In this document: piece after piece, positions 1 to 12,817 of the stretch | Layout of the letters: the number at the start of each line of letters is the position of its first letter | How positions within the stretch are numbered: position 1 is the stretch's first letter | Assembly: GCF_000213175.1 (NCBI RefSeq) | Contig: NW_009799101.1 | Coordinates: 1,529,470 to 1,593,469 of the forward strand | DNA length: 64,000 bases | Origin: Neurospora tetrasperma FGSC 2508 | Taxonomy: Eukaryota > Ascomycota > Sordariomycetes > Sordariales > Sordariaceae | Direction of reading: 5' to 3' | Translations under genes and position numbers: made by a program | The notes under the pieces: model-generated | Databases searched by the model: none | Told to the model about the DNA's origin: nothing | The model's input: only the letters and a program-made list of their open reading frames with translations

Positions 1-10
1 TAACCTACGT

Positions 11-29
11 CCCCCCCCCCCCCCCCCCC
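11..29. repeat. Poly-C tract (C19)
   Basis: Nineteen consecutive C on the + strand, followed by more C-rich sequence. Such tracts are length-variable in sequencing and in populations. No function is inferred. Confidence 0.95.
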
Positions 30-3000
30 TCCCGCCGGCTCACTCACTCCCTGACCATATCCATCCTATCTCTTGGGCTGAATCTCTTATTCGGGATGTT
101 TGATTCCTTGTCTTATCCATCCATGGCCGCAGCCAGAGACGATTCAAGAGAACTGACACTACGGGGATGACAACGCAAGCATGATTGTGTATCCGGTATG
201 GGACACTAGGACCGCAACATTCACACACATACACGCAACACCCGACTGTACTGCGGCTGCAAACTTACCTACCTGCCATGACATTATGTGGAAGACTTCC
301 CGTGCTGTGCCCGTCGTACCTGTATGGTCCCGTTACACAAACATGGGATGGGCGATACGAACGCGCTGTTGGTGGTCGCAGATATATGACCGCCATCCGT
401 CATGCCGTCACGGCGAAGGAACGCAAATATTAGCTATGTCGTAGTAGCAGTCCATTTTTCGAAAATAGACTTATTGCCGTTATCTCGCCGCGCTTCAAGG
501 GGGGGAAAGCGGGCTTTGTTCTGATATGATCTCTTCTTCAACTATCCGAAAACTGGAAGCGCTGGGCCTCCCTAACAGGAGATTACACCAGTTGCCCTTG
601 ACTCTTCATCTCTCCTCTTCCGGGTCACACCTCGGTGTCAGCAGCCGCGAAGCTGAAGAAGATCACTCTGCAGACCGCTTGTCGCTTCTTGTCAAGTCTC
701 AAAAAAAATGACCTCATTCACAGCCTTGAATCATCTATCCTAGACGACGAATCCCCCGCGCAGCAAAAGTACCACTTGTTAGGCGACGGAGGGAGACATT
801 GGGATCGTTCCCAAACAATCGTGAAGATGTGCACTAAGACGTAGAACCTATGGCCTCTTTGGGCACGGGAGTTGATGAAACGACAGCGGTTTCAGTGTCG
901 ATCCTCTTTGAGCATCTCGGTGCTCTGAAACATCCCTGTTCCTGGAATATGGAAGATTCCCATATTCCGTGGTGTGGAGGATCCGCCGAGATTTGCTGGC
1001 TTGCATCGGTCTTTGGTCTTTGTAGAGTTTCGGGAAAGATCAATTATCACTACTGTAGTGTACGGCCCTCATTTTCGGGTATTTTCGACGGCGAGACAAG
1101 AGGAATGGATGATATCTGATGCCTTGTTAATTCTGATCCCCCATGACTAGGTAGTATTACTCATCGTATTAGGAAAAGGGGCAAAAGCCAAAAAAGAATG
1201 CCGGGTCGGAGTTCATGCGACCTGAGATCCGCCCTCAGCCTCTTATCTTTTCAGCTCGACCACAAGGAAAGTTGAGTGGGGTTCAAACGGATAGCACATG
1301 CGATGGGTTGGTGCAGGCGAGCAAGAAAAACAAATAAAAAAAGAATAAAAATTTGGGGTCCATTCGCAAGAAGCCTTATTGTCCCTGGGGTCGCTCAGAC
1401 TTCTCGATAAAGGAAACCCTGGGACGGAGGGTTACGCGACAGCATCAAGGAAATGAATGGGGGCTTTTCGGCGGTATAACATGTTGCCCCGTGCTGTTCA
1501 GTCGCATCTTTCCACCGCCCCTTCCCGCCCATAGTGTGTGTAATTCCAGCATAATTAGATTGTGGCCTGCAAAAAGCGAGATAGGGGTCAATAATCGACG
1601 CCGTGGCTGGAACGAAGACGCAACAAAGAAAAAGACTCAAAGCTTCCATGCAGACCAGTGTGCTGAGTTTGGTGGTGGCAATGGAACGTTAAGTTGGGTT
1701 GGGGCGGTTATCTGCGTGCGAAGGCGTGGAGGTTGCCCAGACATGCTGCCGGAACCACGGCTCTCTTGAATATGCCTAACTACAAACCCTATCCACATGG
1801 CTAGGTGACGTTTCAGGCCGATTTTTCGGTCCCTAGTGCCGATCTTCCACTTTGCTGTTCACTTCTTGTTGTTGTTGTCGTTGTTGTTGTTGCTGCCGGG
1901 TGTTGTTTGACTTTTATTTGCGCCTCGTCATGCCGGTCCCGATGCACCAACAACAGACAAGAACCGTCTCTTGAGTTGGAGAACGATGGCTCGACGAATT
2001 GTTGGCCTGGTATCTACACTACCACTATCCACGGCGTTGTGACACTTGGGGCGCAGAAGTTGGATGCCATCATTTCCAAATACGACATCGTCTTTTTCGG
2101 TTCCCGAGCGATGTGAGAGGTGGAGCCAAAGAAGCGTTGTTTCAAGGGGCGCCTGCAATGATTAGCGGCTTGGCGGCTTGGCGGCGGATGATTCTGCAGG
2201 CTGTCCAATCCGCCGCTAGCGTTAGAGCCCCCGCCTTCTCTTTACAGACACTTGCACAAGTCTTGCAGGGTAAGTAGTCGCAGAGCGAATTGCAGCCGCC
2301 TTCGGCAAGCGTAGCCAGTCGCAGTCCCGTCCAGGGCCGCATTCAACGCATTCAACGCCGCGGTTTCCTCTCTTCAGCAGCCCGCTAGAGAGGGAAGGTG
2401 CAGCAAAAGACGCTATCGTCCCAATCCAGGCCCAGTCAGGCCCCCGGCTGCCCTTGCCCCCGCGGCGGCCACTTCCATCGTGACAACAACCTACACAAGT
2501 GGAAAGAGCGACTCCATGCCCACTGAAGCGAGCTCCTCCGGGCCTCCTCCATCTCCCTTCTCCATTTGTCGAGTTGTCGGGCTAACTTTTTCTTCGTCTC
2601 TCTTTCTATTCGCTCCGCAGTCGGCATTGAGGGGTTTTTCTTGCCGTGGTCTCTTGTGCGTAAAGAATTTGCGCACTTTGCGTGTTGTCACGGTCTCTCT
2701 CTTTCCTCCAGCAGCGCTCACATTCCACCCCGGACAAGTCAACCAAATTCTGGATCATCGCGGGCAGCGTACAGGGCACCGCTGCAGATAGTACACAGCA
2801 GGTATTGCACAGGCTTCCAAAGCCGGGCACCTTCAACTAAGAGTTCTACTCGCACTGACATCCATTACTACTTCACTACATATTATTTCGGCTGGGTGCT
2901 TTGATATCCATTCTCTTGTTGTGTGCGAGTTTCAAGAGACAATAAAGAAGGTTGCTATCATTGTCGCAGACAGCCCGTTGCGCGCTTCCAGGTCCCCTCC

Positions 3001-3463
3001 CCTCCGCTTCCCTCCCTCCCCCAAGGAGAGACAGTGTTAGGTAGCGGGCCGGGCGGCTTTGTGGTTAGTACCGTTAGTCTCCTCGTTGGCTGTCAGTGTC
3101 ACGAATAAGGAGATTCCAACAACACACCTCTAACCAAGGGCCCCTTGCTCCCTCTCCACGTCGTCTTTCTTGCCGAGCCTGCTTCATATCCAAGCGTGTG
3201 ACCACCAACACACGTTCACCACGCACCAGCTCCAGGCATTACCGCACCTTGTTGAGCTTGTTGGGCCCGACGCCAAACATTCTTTCGGTCGCTTCATCCA
3301 CTTCCACATATACCGGACGACGGGCAAGCCACTGATTGCCGGACAGCGGTCAGCCCATCTTTGCCTTGGCTTTTTGGATTAGCATCGGCAGTCTGTGCGC
3401 CTACATATTCACCATCGCCGTTCCCTGCAGAAAGCAGCAGTAGCAGCAACAACCACCGCCTTT

Positions 3464-3504
3464 GCTTCTGCTTCTGCTTCTGCTTCTGCTTCTGCTTCTG
3501 CTTC
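3464..3504 (+). repeat. (GCTTCT)n hexanucleotide microsatellite in the leader
   Basis: 6.8 perfect copies of GCTTCT, about 120 nt upstream of the MAPKKK start. It is pyrimidine-rich on the coding strand and lies in the probable 5' untranslated leader. A length-variable repeat here could influence leader structure or expression, but that is inference. Confidence 0.9.
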
Positions 3505-3585
3505 CATCGATCCCCCCCAACCGCTCTGCACGCGCAAAACATTCGACGTCCTCTCGCCACGACCAGAAAACACACCTAACAGCCC

Positions 3586-3609
3586 ATGTCATCATTACTT
3601 CCAAGCTGA
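3586..3609 (+). promoter_or_regulatory. Short upstream ORF before the MAPKKK start
   Basis: ATG at 3586 opens a seven-codon frame (MSSLLPS) ending with TGA at 3607-3609, only 14 nt before the main ATG at 3624. If the mRNA begins upstream of 3586, ribosomes would meet this uORF first, and the short gap would disfavour reinitiation at the main start. Whether the transcript includes it is not known from sequence. Confidence 0.45.
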
Positions 3610-3623
3610 CCGTCGCTTCAACC

Positions 3624-6436
3624 ATGGCCATGCTGGCATCCAAGTCGCCCTTCACGCCTTCGCTGGGTTCCCAGTCGTCCACCATGATGGCGAGCACACC
3701 ACAAACCGCCTACACTCCTTCGCGAAGAGCGCCTGCAGTCTCTCATGCGACCAACCAGAACTATGCGAGTCCTACCGAATCCGAATTTTCCGACCTTGAC
3801 GGGCCCGAATCGGTCAAGAACTGGAACGAGGACAGGGTGTGCGACTATCTCAGGAGCGTAAAATGCGGCGACTACGAAAGGATATTCCGCAAAAATAACA
3901 TAAATGGCGAGGCGCTTTTGGAGATTGACAAGGAGGTCCTCAAAGAGATGGGAATCGAAAAGGTTGGAGATCGCGTCCGCTTGTTTCTGAGCATCAAGAA
4001 ACTCCGGACACAGACCTATGCGAACCAGAGAAAGAGAGACAGGGTCAGTTTGGCTATCCAGGTGCCCAAGCTTGCCACTTTGACTTGGCTTAATGGCTAA
4101 TGCTTCTCTAGGAATCCTTTGCTGTGCTTGATAACCAGTATTCAGCGACTTCTTTGCGAGTGCCCATCACAAATCGATCAGCGGCGACGTCCGCTCCTCG
4201 GCGCTATGACCGCCAGTACGAACTCACCCCCAATGCCGACATGTCGAAACCTTCCTCGCGGCCGACCTCGCCGCTACCTAGTTCTGACTACAACAGACAA
4301 GCCCGGCGAGGCTATGGGCAACAACAGGGCTATGGCAATCAACCTACACAAGCTGCTCCCTCGCGGTTCCCCATGTCTCCTCCTGAGTCCCACCCCGGCC
4401 GATTGGTACAAGCCCACACTAGGAACAACTCCAGCATGGATGGTTCGCTGATGGCTGCGCTGCCACAGGGTCAGGATGTCATTCGCGTCATCTCCACAGG
4501 TGGCGTAACCAAGGTTGTTAAGATTGCCGACTGCAACACCTGTGAAGAGGTTATGCGTGTTACCCTACGTAAGTTTGGCTTGCGGGAGGACCATGAAAGG
4601 AATTACTGTTTCTGGGTGCTAGCCGGCGTTGATCCGGACCCAAACCAATGCCGCCGCCTCGGGGATACGGAGCTGTGGAGAGTCATCAAAGACCACACTC
4701 GCCCAGAGCGCAACCGCCTGATTCTCAGGCGAGTTCCTTCTGGAGAGCCGGGCAAGGCAGAACTCGAAAGAGCAGCTGCCATTGCGATGGAGGAAGCACA
4801 GCAAACACATAGGCCTCCAATTGAGCCTAGCGATAAGCGGAGTCAGCTGAAGCTGCAAAAGGTGCTGGGAGTCGGCTGGGAAGACCTCCAACAACAGCCT
4901 CCGCTCTCTCCCATGTCCTATCAGGACCGAGAAAGAAACGTCTCAAACGCTGCTAGGGATCTAGAGCGGCCAGCACCTCTGGAAACCCCCAGGGCCATGC
5001 CTCGCCGTACACAAGCACTTCGTCAGTTCGGTGGGCTGAGACCGCCTAGCGAGCTTATCGCCTCAGATCTTACGAGCTACTTTCCAGATCACTCTCGTGA
5101 AGCTATCGACAGGACGGCCCGTTTGTCCATGAGACGCTCGGCACGTCTGAGTAGAGTGAACCATCGTCTGAGTGTTGCTAGCACCCTTAGCTTTGCCTCT
5201 AGCATACAAGACGCTCCGCCAATCCCTACCATCGCAGACAGCTGGTTGACCGCTTCCAACCAGATTGCCAAGGTACGCCCGCGTGATGTGCTGCCAAGGG
5301 CGCCTCACGGATATAGAGACTCTGTGGCTTCATCCGTGCTTGATACGCTACAAGAAGAAGGCTCTCCAACCGAGCCTAACCGGAGATCATTCGTTCCATT
5401 TTCGGACAGCGGCTCGGATACAGCTGCAGTTAGCGTCATCGATCCCGATGGTAACATAGTCAGACACAGTTACTACGACAGCGGCACCACTAACTCAGCC
5501 GATTCCGCGGTAATACAGGAAGCGCTTGCTGAAGATGGCGAGGATGCTGCTGACAAGGAACTTCAAACTTTCCTGGCGGGCGACGCTTGGGACGACAGTA
5601 TGTGGATGAAGGGTTCTCTTATCGGTCAGGGTTCATTTGGCTCCGTGTACCTCGCCCTACATGCCATCACTGGTGAACTGCTCGCCGTGAAGCAGGTCGA
5701 GACACCTGCACCTGGTGCAGACAGTAAAAACGATGCCCGCAAGAAGAGCATGATTGAAGCGCTCAAGCGCGAGATCACCCTCCTTCGTGACCTCCAACAT
5801 CCCAATATCGTGCAGTACCTGGGCTGCAGCTCATCCGCCGAATATCTCAACATTTTCCTCGAATACGTTCCCGGTGGTTCCGTGCAGACCATGCTCAACC
5901 AATACGGTGCCCTCCCCGAATCACTCGTTCGCAGCTTCGTTCGTCAAATCCTCCAGGGCCTCTCCTACCTCCACAATCGTGACATCATTCACCGCGACAT
6001 CAAGGGCGCCAACATCCTCGTCGACAACAAAGGTACCATCAAAATCTCTGATTTCGGCATCTCCAAGAAACTCGAAGCCACCAACATCCTCAACGGCGCC
6101 AACAACAACAAGCACCGTCCCTCACTGCAAGGCTCCGTCTTCTGGATGGCTCCTGAGGTAGTCAAACAAACCAGTTACACCCGCAAAGCTGACATCTGGT
6201 CACTCGGCTGCCTGGTGGTCGAGATGATGACGGGCACCCACCCGTTTCCCGACTGCACCCAGTTACAGGCCATCTTCAAGATTGGCGGCTCCAAGGCCTC
6301 GCCGACGATTCCGGATAACGCTAGCGAGGAGGCGAAGCAGTTCCTTGCGCAGACATTTGAGATTGATCATAATAAGCGGCCGAGCGCAGATGAGCTGATG
6401 TTGAGCCCGTTCTTGACGCCTGTGCCGGGGACATAA
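3624..6436 (+). CDS. nrc-1: MAP kinase kinase kinase, STE11/NRC-1 type
   Basis: Predicted 914-residue Ser/Thr kinase, the top kinase of the fungal pheromone/cell-fusion MAPK cascade (STE11; NRC-1 in Neurospora), acting in the cytoplasm on a STE7-type MAPKK. Two exons, 3624-4043 and 4112-6436; the 68-nt intron has donor GTCAGT and acceptor CTCTAG. The start ATG has a good context (CAACCATGGCC). Domains: SAM about 64-128 (sterile alpha motif, which binds the STE50-type adaptor), Ras-association-like about 260-350, Ser/Thr-rich linker, kinase about 638-910. Kinase motifs seen: glycine loop GQGSFGSV, LAVKQ lysine, HRDIKGAN catalytic loop, DFGISKK, and APEV. The domain order matches STE11 exactly. 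In the family the SAM and RA regions restrain the kinase. Known nrc-1 roles in Neurospora are repression of conidiation and hyphal fusion. Confidence 0.95.
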
Positions 6437-8158
6437 GAGTTTCTCCAATAAAGTGTGTGAGTATTCTTATGTCAGAAATTGACATAAGAGGAGGATTTAA
6501 TCAGGGCTTGAATTGTAGTGACAAAAAACTTATGTATGTGTTGCTACTTATCTGTGAGGTTTGTCTGTCTGTCACGCTGTCTGTTTTACGCTGGTGTCTG
6601 TCAAATGTGGTCTGTCTGAAAATGACTATGACTACTTCCTTTCTTTTCCCAAGTTTTTGTTTTGATTACCTCTTTTTGTTTTTGATTTGATGTTGCTCAC
6701 TCAGCAGGCTGGCTGGCTGGCGCCGGGCAGGACAGGGCAGGCAAAAAATGACACTTTTTCCGAGACAAATACTACCGACGGATGGCATCTTGTTTTGTTG
6801 GGACGGGGATAGGGACATTTTGTGATTTTTCCGGTCATCTTTTCCTTTTCATGTTAAGTTTTCCTTTTGAACTCCATTCATTTTTTTTCTCATATACAAT
6901 ACCTACCTACTACAACATGGCGGCAGGAAGGTGTAAAGACGGCGGGGATAGGAACTGGGAATATTTCAACGATGTGATGGACGAGTCAGAACCGATTAAC
7001 ATGATGATGGGAGGAAGGACGAGGAGGAAGCTTATTGAAACTGGGAGGGCTGGGTATGGTGGGACGAGGAAGGGAGAGCGGTATGCAGTCGTGGAAGGGG
7101 AGGAGGAAGAGAGCGATAGTGACTGAAAAGAAAGTGTTTAAAGTTCAAGTACCTGACTTCCTGAGGTGACCCTTTTGGTGACTTTCAATCGATTCTCTGG
7201 CTTTAAGCAAGAGCACCTATCTGTGTATGTTGTGGGCTGCAGTGACTCTGTCTGTCTACCTCCTACAAGCCTGGCATTCTATAGGCTCATTTGGGAACAT
7301 TAGAAGAGCACACCTCCTTTAGAGCCGTTATAGATATTGGGTCCGGGTCCGATCCTTCTTTGTGACGACGAAAGTCGATATTTCTTCTATAAACCCCTTC
7401 TCATACGGCAGTCATTTATTCATAGGCGTGAACTTTCGAGTGGACGCCAAACCATCAATCCGGGTAGGTGGCCCAGAAGATCAACTCACTGCTGCGGTAG
7501 CTTTTGAGTAGTCATGGCCGAGCAGTGAGGTTCTAGAAAGACGGATGGCTTTCGATTAAATTTCGCAGGAAGCTGGACTCAATTACTGGTCCACTGTGCT
7601 TTGGCTTCAAGCCCTTTCAAAATGAGGAAGAAGCTAGGCAGCCATACGAAATGCTTTTCATCAGTCCCGCCGGCTTTTATGGAATTAATCGACTTCATGG
7701 CTTTAGTTGGTAAGGAAATGAACTGACGAAGCTTCAAGCTTAGTAGTGTAGATGTTCCTTCCTTAAGGTATGCAAGGAGAAGACAACATCGATGCGAAGA
7801 GCGGAACTTGATTAAAAGCCCCATCCGCCGCGTGTGCTGCTGTAAACTAGGTACCTAGGTAGGTGACCGTCAAAGTGCTCGTATGTAACGGGTATCTCAT
7901 TCATCATTTTTCTTGAATACTTCCTCTACTACTGCAAGTAGGTACCTATCTGCCAACTCGTCGAAAGTAGAAGGGTTCAATTATTCTTCGGACCAAGATA
8001 TGTGATGTAAACATCGACGCTCCATGCTAACAATAACAACCCTTTGACTTTTACCGACATGGAAGAGAAAAGAAAAACGGACAAAAACGGAAGGAAAAAA
8101 AAAAAAAACATGCATGCTGATGATACTCTTACTTTGGCACACGACTCCAATTCGTAAC
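6437..8158. other. Intergenic region between convergent nrc-1 and vps18
   Basis: The two genes converge here, so this holds both 3' ends. A frame at 6782-7126 ends in an acidic tail but has no recognisable domain, and the AT/T-rich upstream half reads as leader or 3' UTR. A palindromic CTAGGTACCTAGGTAGGT element lies at 7848-7865 and a related one at 7938-7950. An A-run sits at about 8096-8108. No gene is supported. Confidence 0.5.
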
Positions 8159-11100
8159 TCATAAAGCCCACTCCTCCTTGTCCTCATTCTCTTTGACAAA
8201 CGGTTCGTCGATCCGCTTGATGGCATACTCGCTGCAAAGGATACTGTTATTTCATTCACCACATGTTAGCACAGATACATCCTGCTATAGTCTTCTCTCT
8301 CAGAGAGATGGACGAAACGGGAGAGATAATAAAAAAAATATAAAAAAGACTTACCAAGCCTCCCCAACCAACCCATCCAACTCCCCAATCATCTCCTCCC
8401 TCTTCCTCCCCTTCACCAACCCTCTACTAATCTGTACCTGACACTCTTTGATCCTCTTCGCCTTCCCTGGCCCGGCCTGTTCAAGGACTCTCTTCCCCAA
8501 ACAATCCGAGTGAAAGGCATGTTGACAAGGAAACACAAAAAACTGCCGACTTAACAACGGCAAGCCACACACATAACATTTTTCGCCAGGTTCCACAATC
8601 GCATACCGCTGATCGAGCGCCGCGATATCGACTTTGATGTTGGTAGCCGTCGCCGCGCTCTCGTCCATTTCTCGTCGGAGGGAATCAATGTTGCGCGAGT
8701 ACTCTTCCAGCGCAGCGCAGATTTCCTCCTTGAAGTCGTCAATGACGACAAAATCGGGGAAAAAGGGAATGAGGTCCTCGATTTTGAGCAGGTCGCAGCG
8801 CCGCAAAAAGTCAATGGCGGTTTTGATGCCGTTGGATTGGGAAATGACTTTCTTCGCGACGGCGAGCCAGAGCTTTTTGCGCAGGGGCGGGTTAGAGTGG
8901 GCGCGCTCGGCGACGATGATGGCGAGGTCGATCTCGTCGTGGGCTAGGGCGAGTTGGACTGCTTGCAGGTATTGTCCCATCGAGGTGTAGATGTGCGCGC
9001 ACGAGAGCACGCGGTGATGCTGGATACAGAGGCGGAGGGCGAAGTCCGGGTCGAAGCGCGGCTCGTCGCCTTGGGATTCGAGGTACGAGAGTAAGGCTGA
9101 TTCGTCCTTGGATGTGGACGGGTGTGCGGCGTAGATGGAGACGAGGGTGTTGTGGACGGCAGAGTCGGTGGATTGGAGCTGGTTGACGACGTAGAGAAGG
9201 TAGCGGATAGCTTGGTTTTGGGACAGAGGGCCCTTGTAGTTGCGGTCGTATTCGAGCAGAGCCGGGATTAGATTGCGCGGTTCGAGGTTGGCTTGCCGCA
9301 TGAGAATATCGACGAGCTCCGCGGCGACGTGCGTCATGAGTACGCTGCTATAACTGTAAAAGACCTCCGGGTCGGTCTGGCGTTGGAGCACCCGGAGTGC
9401 TTCAGACCACCGCTCTCGCTGGACCCAGTATGAGAGGACAAAGTGGTAGTCGTTGATGGCGTCGGCGTAGTAAAGGAGCTCTTCTTCGCGGCCGTGGCTG
9501 CCAATGACAGCATAAACGGTTTTCCGATCGAGGTCCGATTTGTGTCTGTTGACAAATTCCTGGTACTCTGCTCGCACAACATCCAGCTGTTCTCTCGTTT
9601 GTGTCGGGTTCAATGTCTCGGAAAGCTCAGCCCTGGTGATGATTGTATCATCAAGGGAGTTGAGTTTAGCCATAAAGATCTCTATCAGCCAGCTTGCAAT
9701 CATTTGCCTTTGCATGATGTAGCTCTTCTTGAAGGTCGAGAGTTTCCCCAAAAGATACTTGCGAAGCGCATCAGGCTGGTTGTGGTCAATGAAGGCGAGC
9801 GCCACTTCCTCAAAAGGCTTACTGCTTTTGCCATAGACCCCGGCAGCCTCGTTGTACTGCCCCTTGCTGAGAAGATAATCGCCCGATGCTATCGCGACCG
9901 CGTCTTTCTGTGCTGGAGTATGAGCGTGTTTAAGAGCCGCGTCGAACTTCTTCAGTTTCAGCATGATCTTCCAGATGTCCCTGTCTTCGTCTCTTGGGAC
10001 GATCTCGAAGATTTCTTGCGATGTGAAAAGCCAGTATGTGTTCTTTTGGATATCGACACATAGACCGATAGCCTTTTGTCCTTGATTGAGTATCACTTGA
10101 TCGTAGACTATATCCCCCGTCAACCTGTTAGCGGCGACCACTCGGTCGCCTATTAGACTGATGATATGCCAATGCGTAAGGGCAATGGCGTTGATGTAGT
10201 CGTTTGAAGCTGTCATCCTCCTGCCCCCAATCCTTTCCGGAGTCATCAGCTGCGCCCTGGGCAGGAGCTGGGCCTCATTGAAGACCTTGTTGCCCAACTC
10301 CGAGGTAAAAGGGCTGAGCAGGAGCTGCCCATGGTAGACTCCATGTGAAGATAACCAAGCAAAGACTCTCTCGTTCACATCACCATCGTGGGGTCTGCTG
10401 GTGTCTTGGGGGTGGTCCGGGGAGATCACCAGGTCCGATGCCGCTGCTGTGGCTGCCGTCGACCGTGGGAGCTCATGGACAACAGGCTGCTCGGCTTCAA
10501 AGAGCTTTGCATAGATGGAACCACCTCCGTCATTTTTGCCTACTTTGCCTACAAGGTGGAACAGCCTGCTCTGGGTACTGATCATGATGCGCCTGGTGTC
10601 TGTCCCGGCGCCGGGCAGGGTGTCCACCCAAAGACCGGTAACAGGACCATCCGGAAGCTTGTGCAGGACCTTTAGGTATTTCTCCTCTTTGCGGTAGAAC
10701 TCGGTCGAGTGTTCGATGTAGCCTTCGTAGACGTTGCCGTCGGATGCGCCAATGAGAATCTCGCGGGTCGAGGCGGTAGGTAGCGAGGGGTTCCATGCAA
10801 TGCTTTCGATTGAGACTCCTCGTAACCGGGCCAGCGGGCGGGGGTGGCGCGACTGCGAGTGCAGATAATAGTTCTCGCCTTGAGATGTGCAGATGATGAG
10901 ATGGGAGGCGGTCGGGTCGAGGAACATGCGCCGGATCACGCCAACTTCGGTCGGCTTCTTGGGAAGGTCGATATCTGTATGGTTTGCTTGTTAGCAAAAC
11001 AGATCCACCCCACCGTTGACTTCCATGTTTCTGCCTACCGTCGATGTCTTCGGGCTTGTTCAGGTCGATGCGCAGAATGCGCCCGTTGGAGAGGGCCAAT

Positions 11101-11255
11101 ATCAGGACATTGTTGGCTGTCTGGGCCGAGACAAAGTCGGCGGCTATGGAGAATTGAAGCTGGACCTGCTCGACATCGAAGATGGGTAATAGCTCGTCTG
11201 CGAGACCGGGAACATCGCTCGAGGCCACGAAGCCGTTGGACGGGTCGAAGGCCAT
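8159..11255 (-). CDS. vps18: Vacuolar protein sorting protein Vps18 (Pep3/deep orange)
   Basis: Predicted 973-residue core subunit shared by the HOPS and CORVET tethering complexes, which act at late endosome and vacuole membranes. Three exons: 11255-11039, 10974-8355 and 8243-8159; all junctions are in frame with GT..AG ends. The N-terminal half is a beta-propeller-like Pep3/Vps18 region (e.g. the RILRIDLNKPEDID strand). Next comes an alpha-solenoid with a clathrin-heavy-chain-type repeat (roughly residues 640-800), then a C-terminal RING-like finger from about residue 870 (CYVCGLPLL, FPCQHAFHSDC). The last Cys pair (CILC) is formed across the final intron and exon 3, which also supplies the conserved end IKRIDEPF. 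Without exon 3 the RING would be incomplete. The length matches fungal Vps18. Confidence 0.94.
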
Positions 11256-12817
11256 GATGGTTCGAGCGTGAAGTTGTTGGGTTGCCGGCGCCGTGGTTCC
11301 TTATCGCCCGATCACTAGGCTTTCATGGTCGAGTTGCGCCCAGTCCTCAGCTTGTAGCGGCCGCGCAGTCAAGTTGCGCATATGCGAAATAGCGGATGAC
11401 GTTTCGAATTGTCGGGAGCGGTACCGAGGTATCTTACTATGCACTGGAACGTGAAGTTGGAATAGAGTAGAGATGACAGAGGTCCGGTAACCTTGTTGTT
11501 GGTACCTATGAGCTAGCGTGATGGAGGTCACTACCACCACCTAATCCACCCTTCCACAACAGAACTCACAACGAAGGAAACTCACAACGGGAGGTAGGTA
11601 GAGCGGGGACAAAGGTAGGTACCTATCCCTAGAGGTACCTCTACGTAACCCCGCGTTCCAGCGCTGCGCTGACCCTAACCCTCAAGATACGCTCACACCT
11701 TGTAGTGTTGGTCTGGAAGCGTAAACTTCTGATGCTATTCAGATGTCAAATGCATCAAAGCTGTTCTTGAAGATCCCATCACCAACCACCAACCAAAATA
11801 AAAGAATACGCAAGCTGGGATCTCAGCATTCCGACCTTGACTAGACCAGATTGTGCCGACCTTGAACCAAAACAGTGCAAGATCCATGTACTTTCCTCAC
11901 AATGCTTGCTTCTGGTCCCCCTCACCGTCGAATACCGAGACACCAATGTGTTTGTTCTGGCTGAAATGTGCTTGATTGTGTATTGAGCGTCCCGGCCCCG
12001 TTGGGTACGGAGGCTTGAAGGTTTGGGACTCGGAGGTAGAGGGAAGAGATGACGGTGCCAAGCCCCGGCACCCGGGTTTGCTCTCTCCGGACGAACAGCG
12101 CACGGACTTGACGGTACCCGATGGCCGGATGGTGACGCACAGAGCCGTACGGCACGGCGCCAAAGGTCTGGTCGGCTACTAGCCGCACTGGAGCCGGGCA
12201 AACTGAGCTTTAGGCGATCAAACAGAAATCTCGTTCAGCGGTTCGCAAACCGGACAAGGGAACGGTGAAAAGGCGGCGCACTTCCAGATGGGGGATCCGG
12301 GCAGAATAGTTCGCGTGGAACTCATGCTGCCGGACATTTGATGTCGAGCTGTGCCGTCTGGGCGCATCGGCCTTCGGAAGTCCTCTAGGCGGTGTTTCTG
12401 TCCAGTTACCGGTATAATTTCACGGTCTCACGATTTTGCATCGGCCGGAGTCCTCTTGCCTGGGGCCTTTCAATCTTTGGAATGGTCGTAATAAACCGAA
12501 GACGTTACGACCTGTACACTACGACTTGGGCATACCCTTATGACACATCCAAGCATCTTGATTTTACCTCTGAACCCAATTTTGAGGGCAGTTCGTGGAT
12601 GACGAATGCCTAAGTGATCATGGCCGGTGTGTTTTCAGATTATCATGATCCCTATCACAGTTTTGTAACAGCCTTTCCCAGCCAAAGCGAGCCGTATTGG
12701 ACTGTTCATCTTGGGTTTATTGGTACGACCACTTTTCCTTTCAACTTGAAACCACTTGATTTCCTATTGTTTGCCGCTTGCGCAAAAAAACAAACGAAGG
12801 GAGGGACATGAGAAATC
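11256..12817. other. Upstream region of vps18, no gene recognised
   Basis: Contains the vps18 promoter. GTAGGTACC-type palindromic motifs cluster at 11499-11510 and 11591-11645, and a CCCTAACCCT stretch resembling the fungal telomere repeat lies near 11673. Frames on both strands around 11.8-12.2 kb are rich in Arg/Ser/Pro/Cys without any family signature, and I judge them non-coding. Confidence 0.5.

Larger units (their letters stand above)
1..3585. other. Upstream region of the MAPKKK gene, no gene recognised
   Basis: No reading frame here has a recognisable domain or plausible composition. The longest frames (about 140 codons) are rich in Arg, Cys and Ser and look like chance. The stretch opens with a C19 tract and becomes pyrimidine-rich toward 2.4-3.5 kb, as fungal promoters and leaders often do. 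A GTT-rich patch lies near 1867-1895. I infer promoter and 5' leader of the gene starting at 3624. The transcription start cannot be placed. Confidence 0.5.

Noticed and set aside
3464-4043. Earlier start for NRC-1 including a poly-Leu N-terminus
   Set aside because: The upstream extension is the translated GCTTCT microsatellite and begins without an ATG; ATG 3624 has a good context and gives the usual STE11 N-terminus.
6782-7126. 114-codon frame with an acidic C-terminus downstream of nrc-1
   Set aside because: Phe/Leu-rich first half reads as T-rich non-coding DNA, there is no domain, and it sits in the probable 3' region of nrc-1. A short gene starting at the internal ATG (about 6917) is not excluded but has no support.
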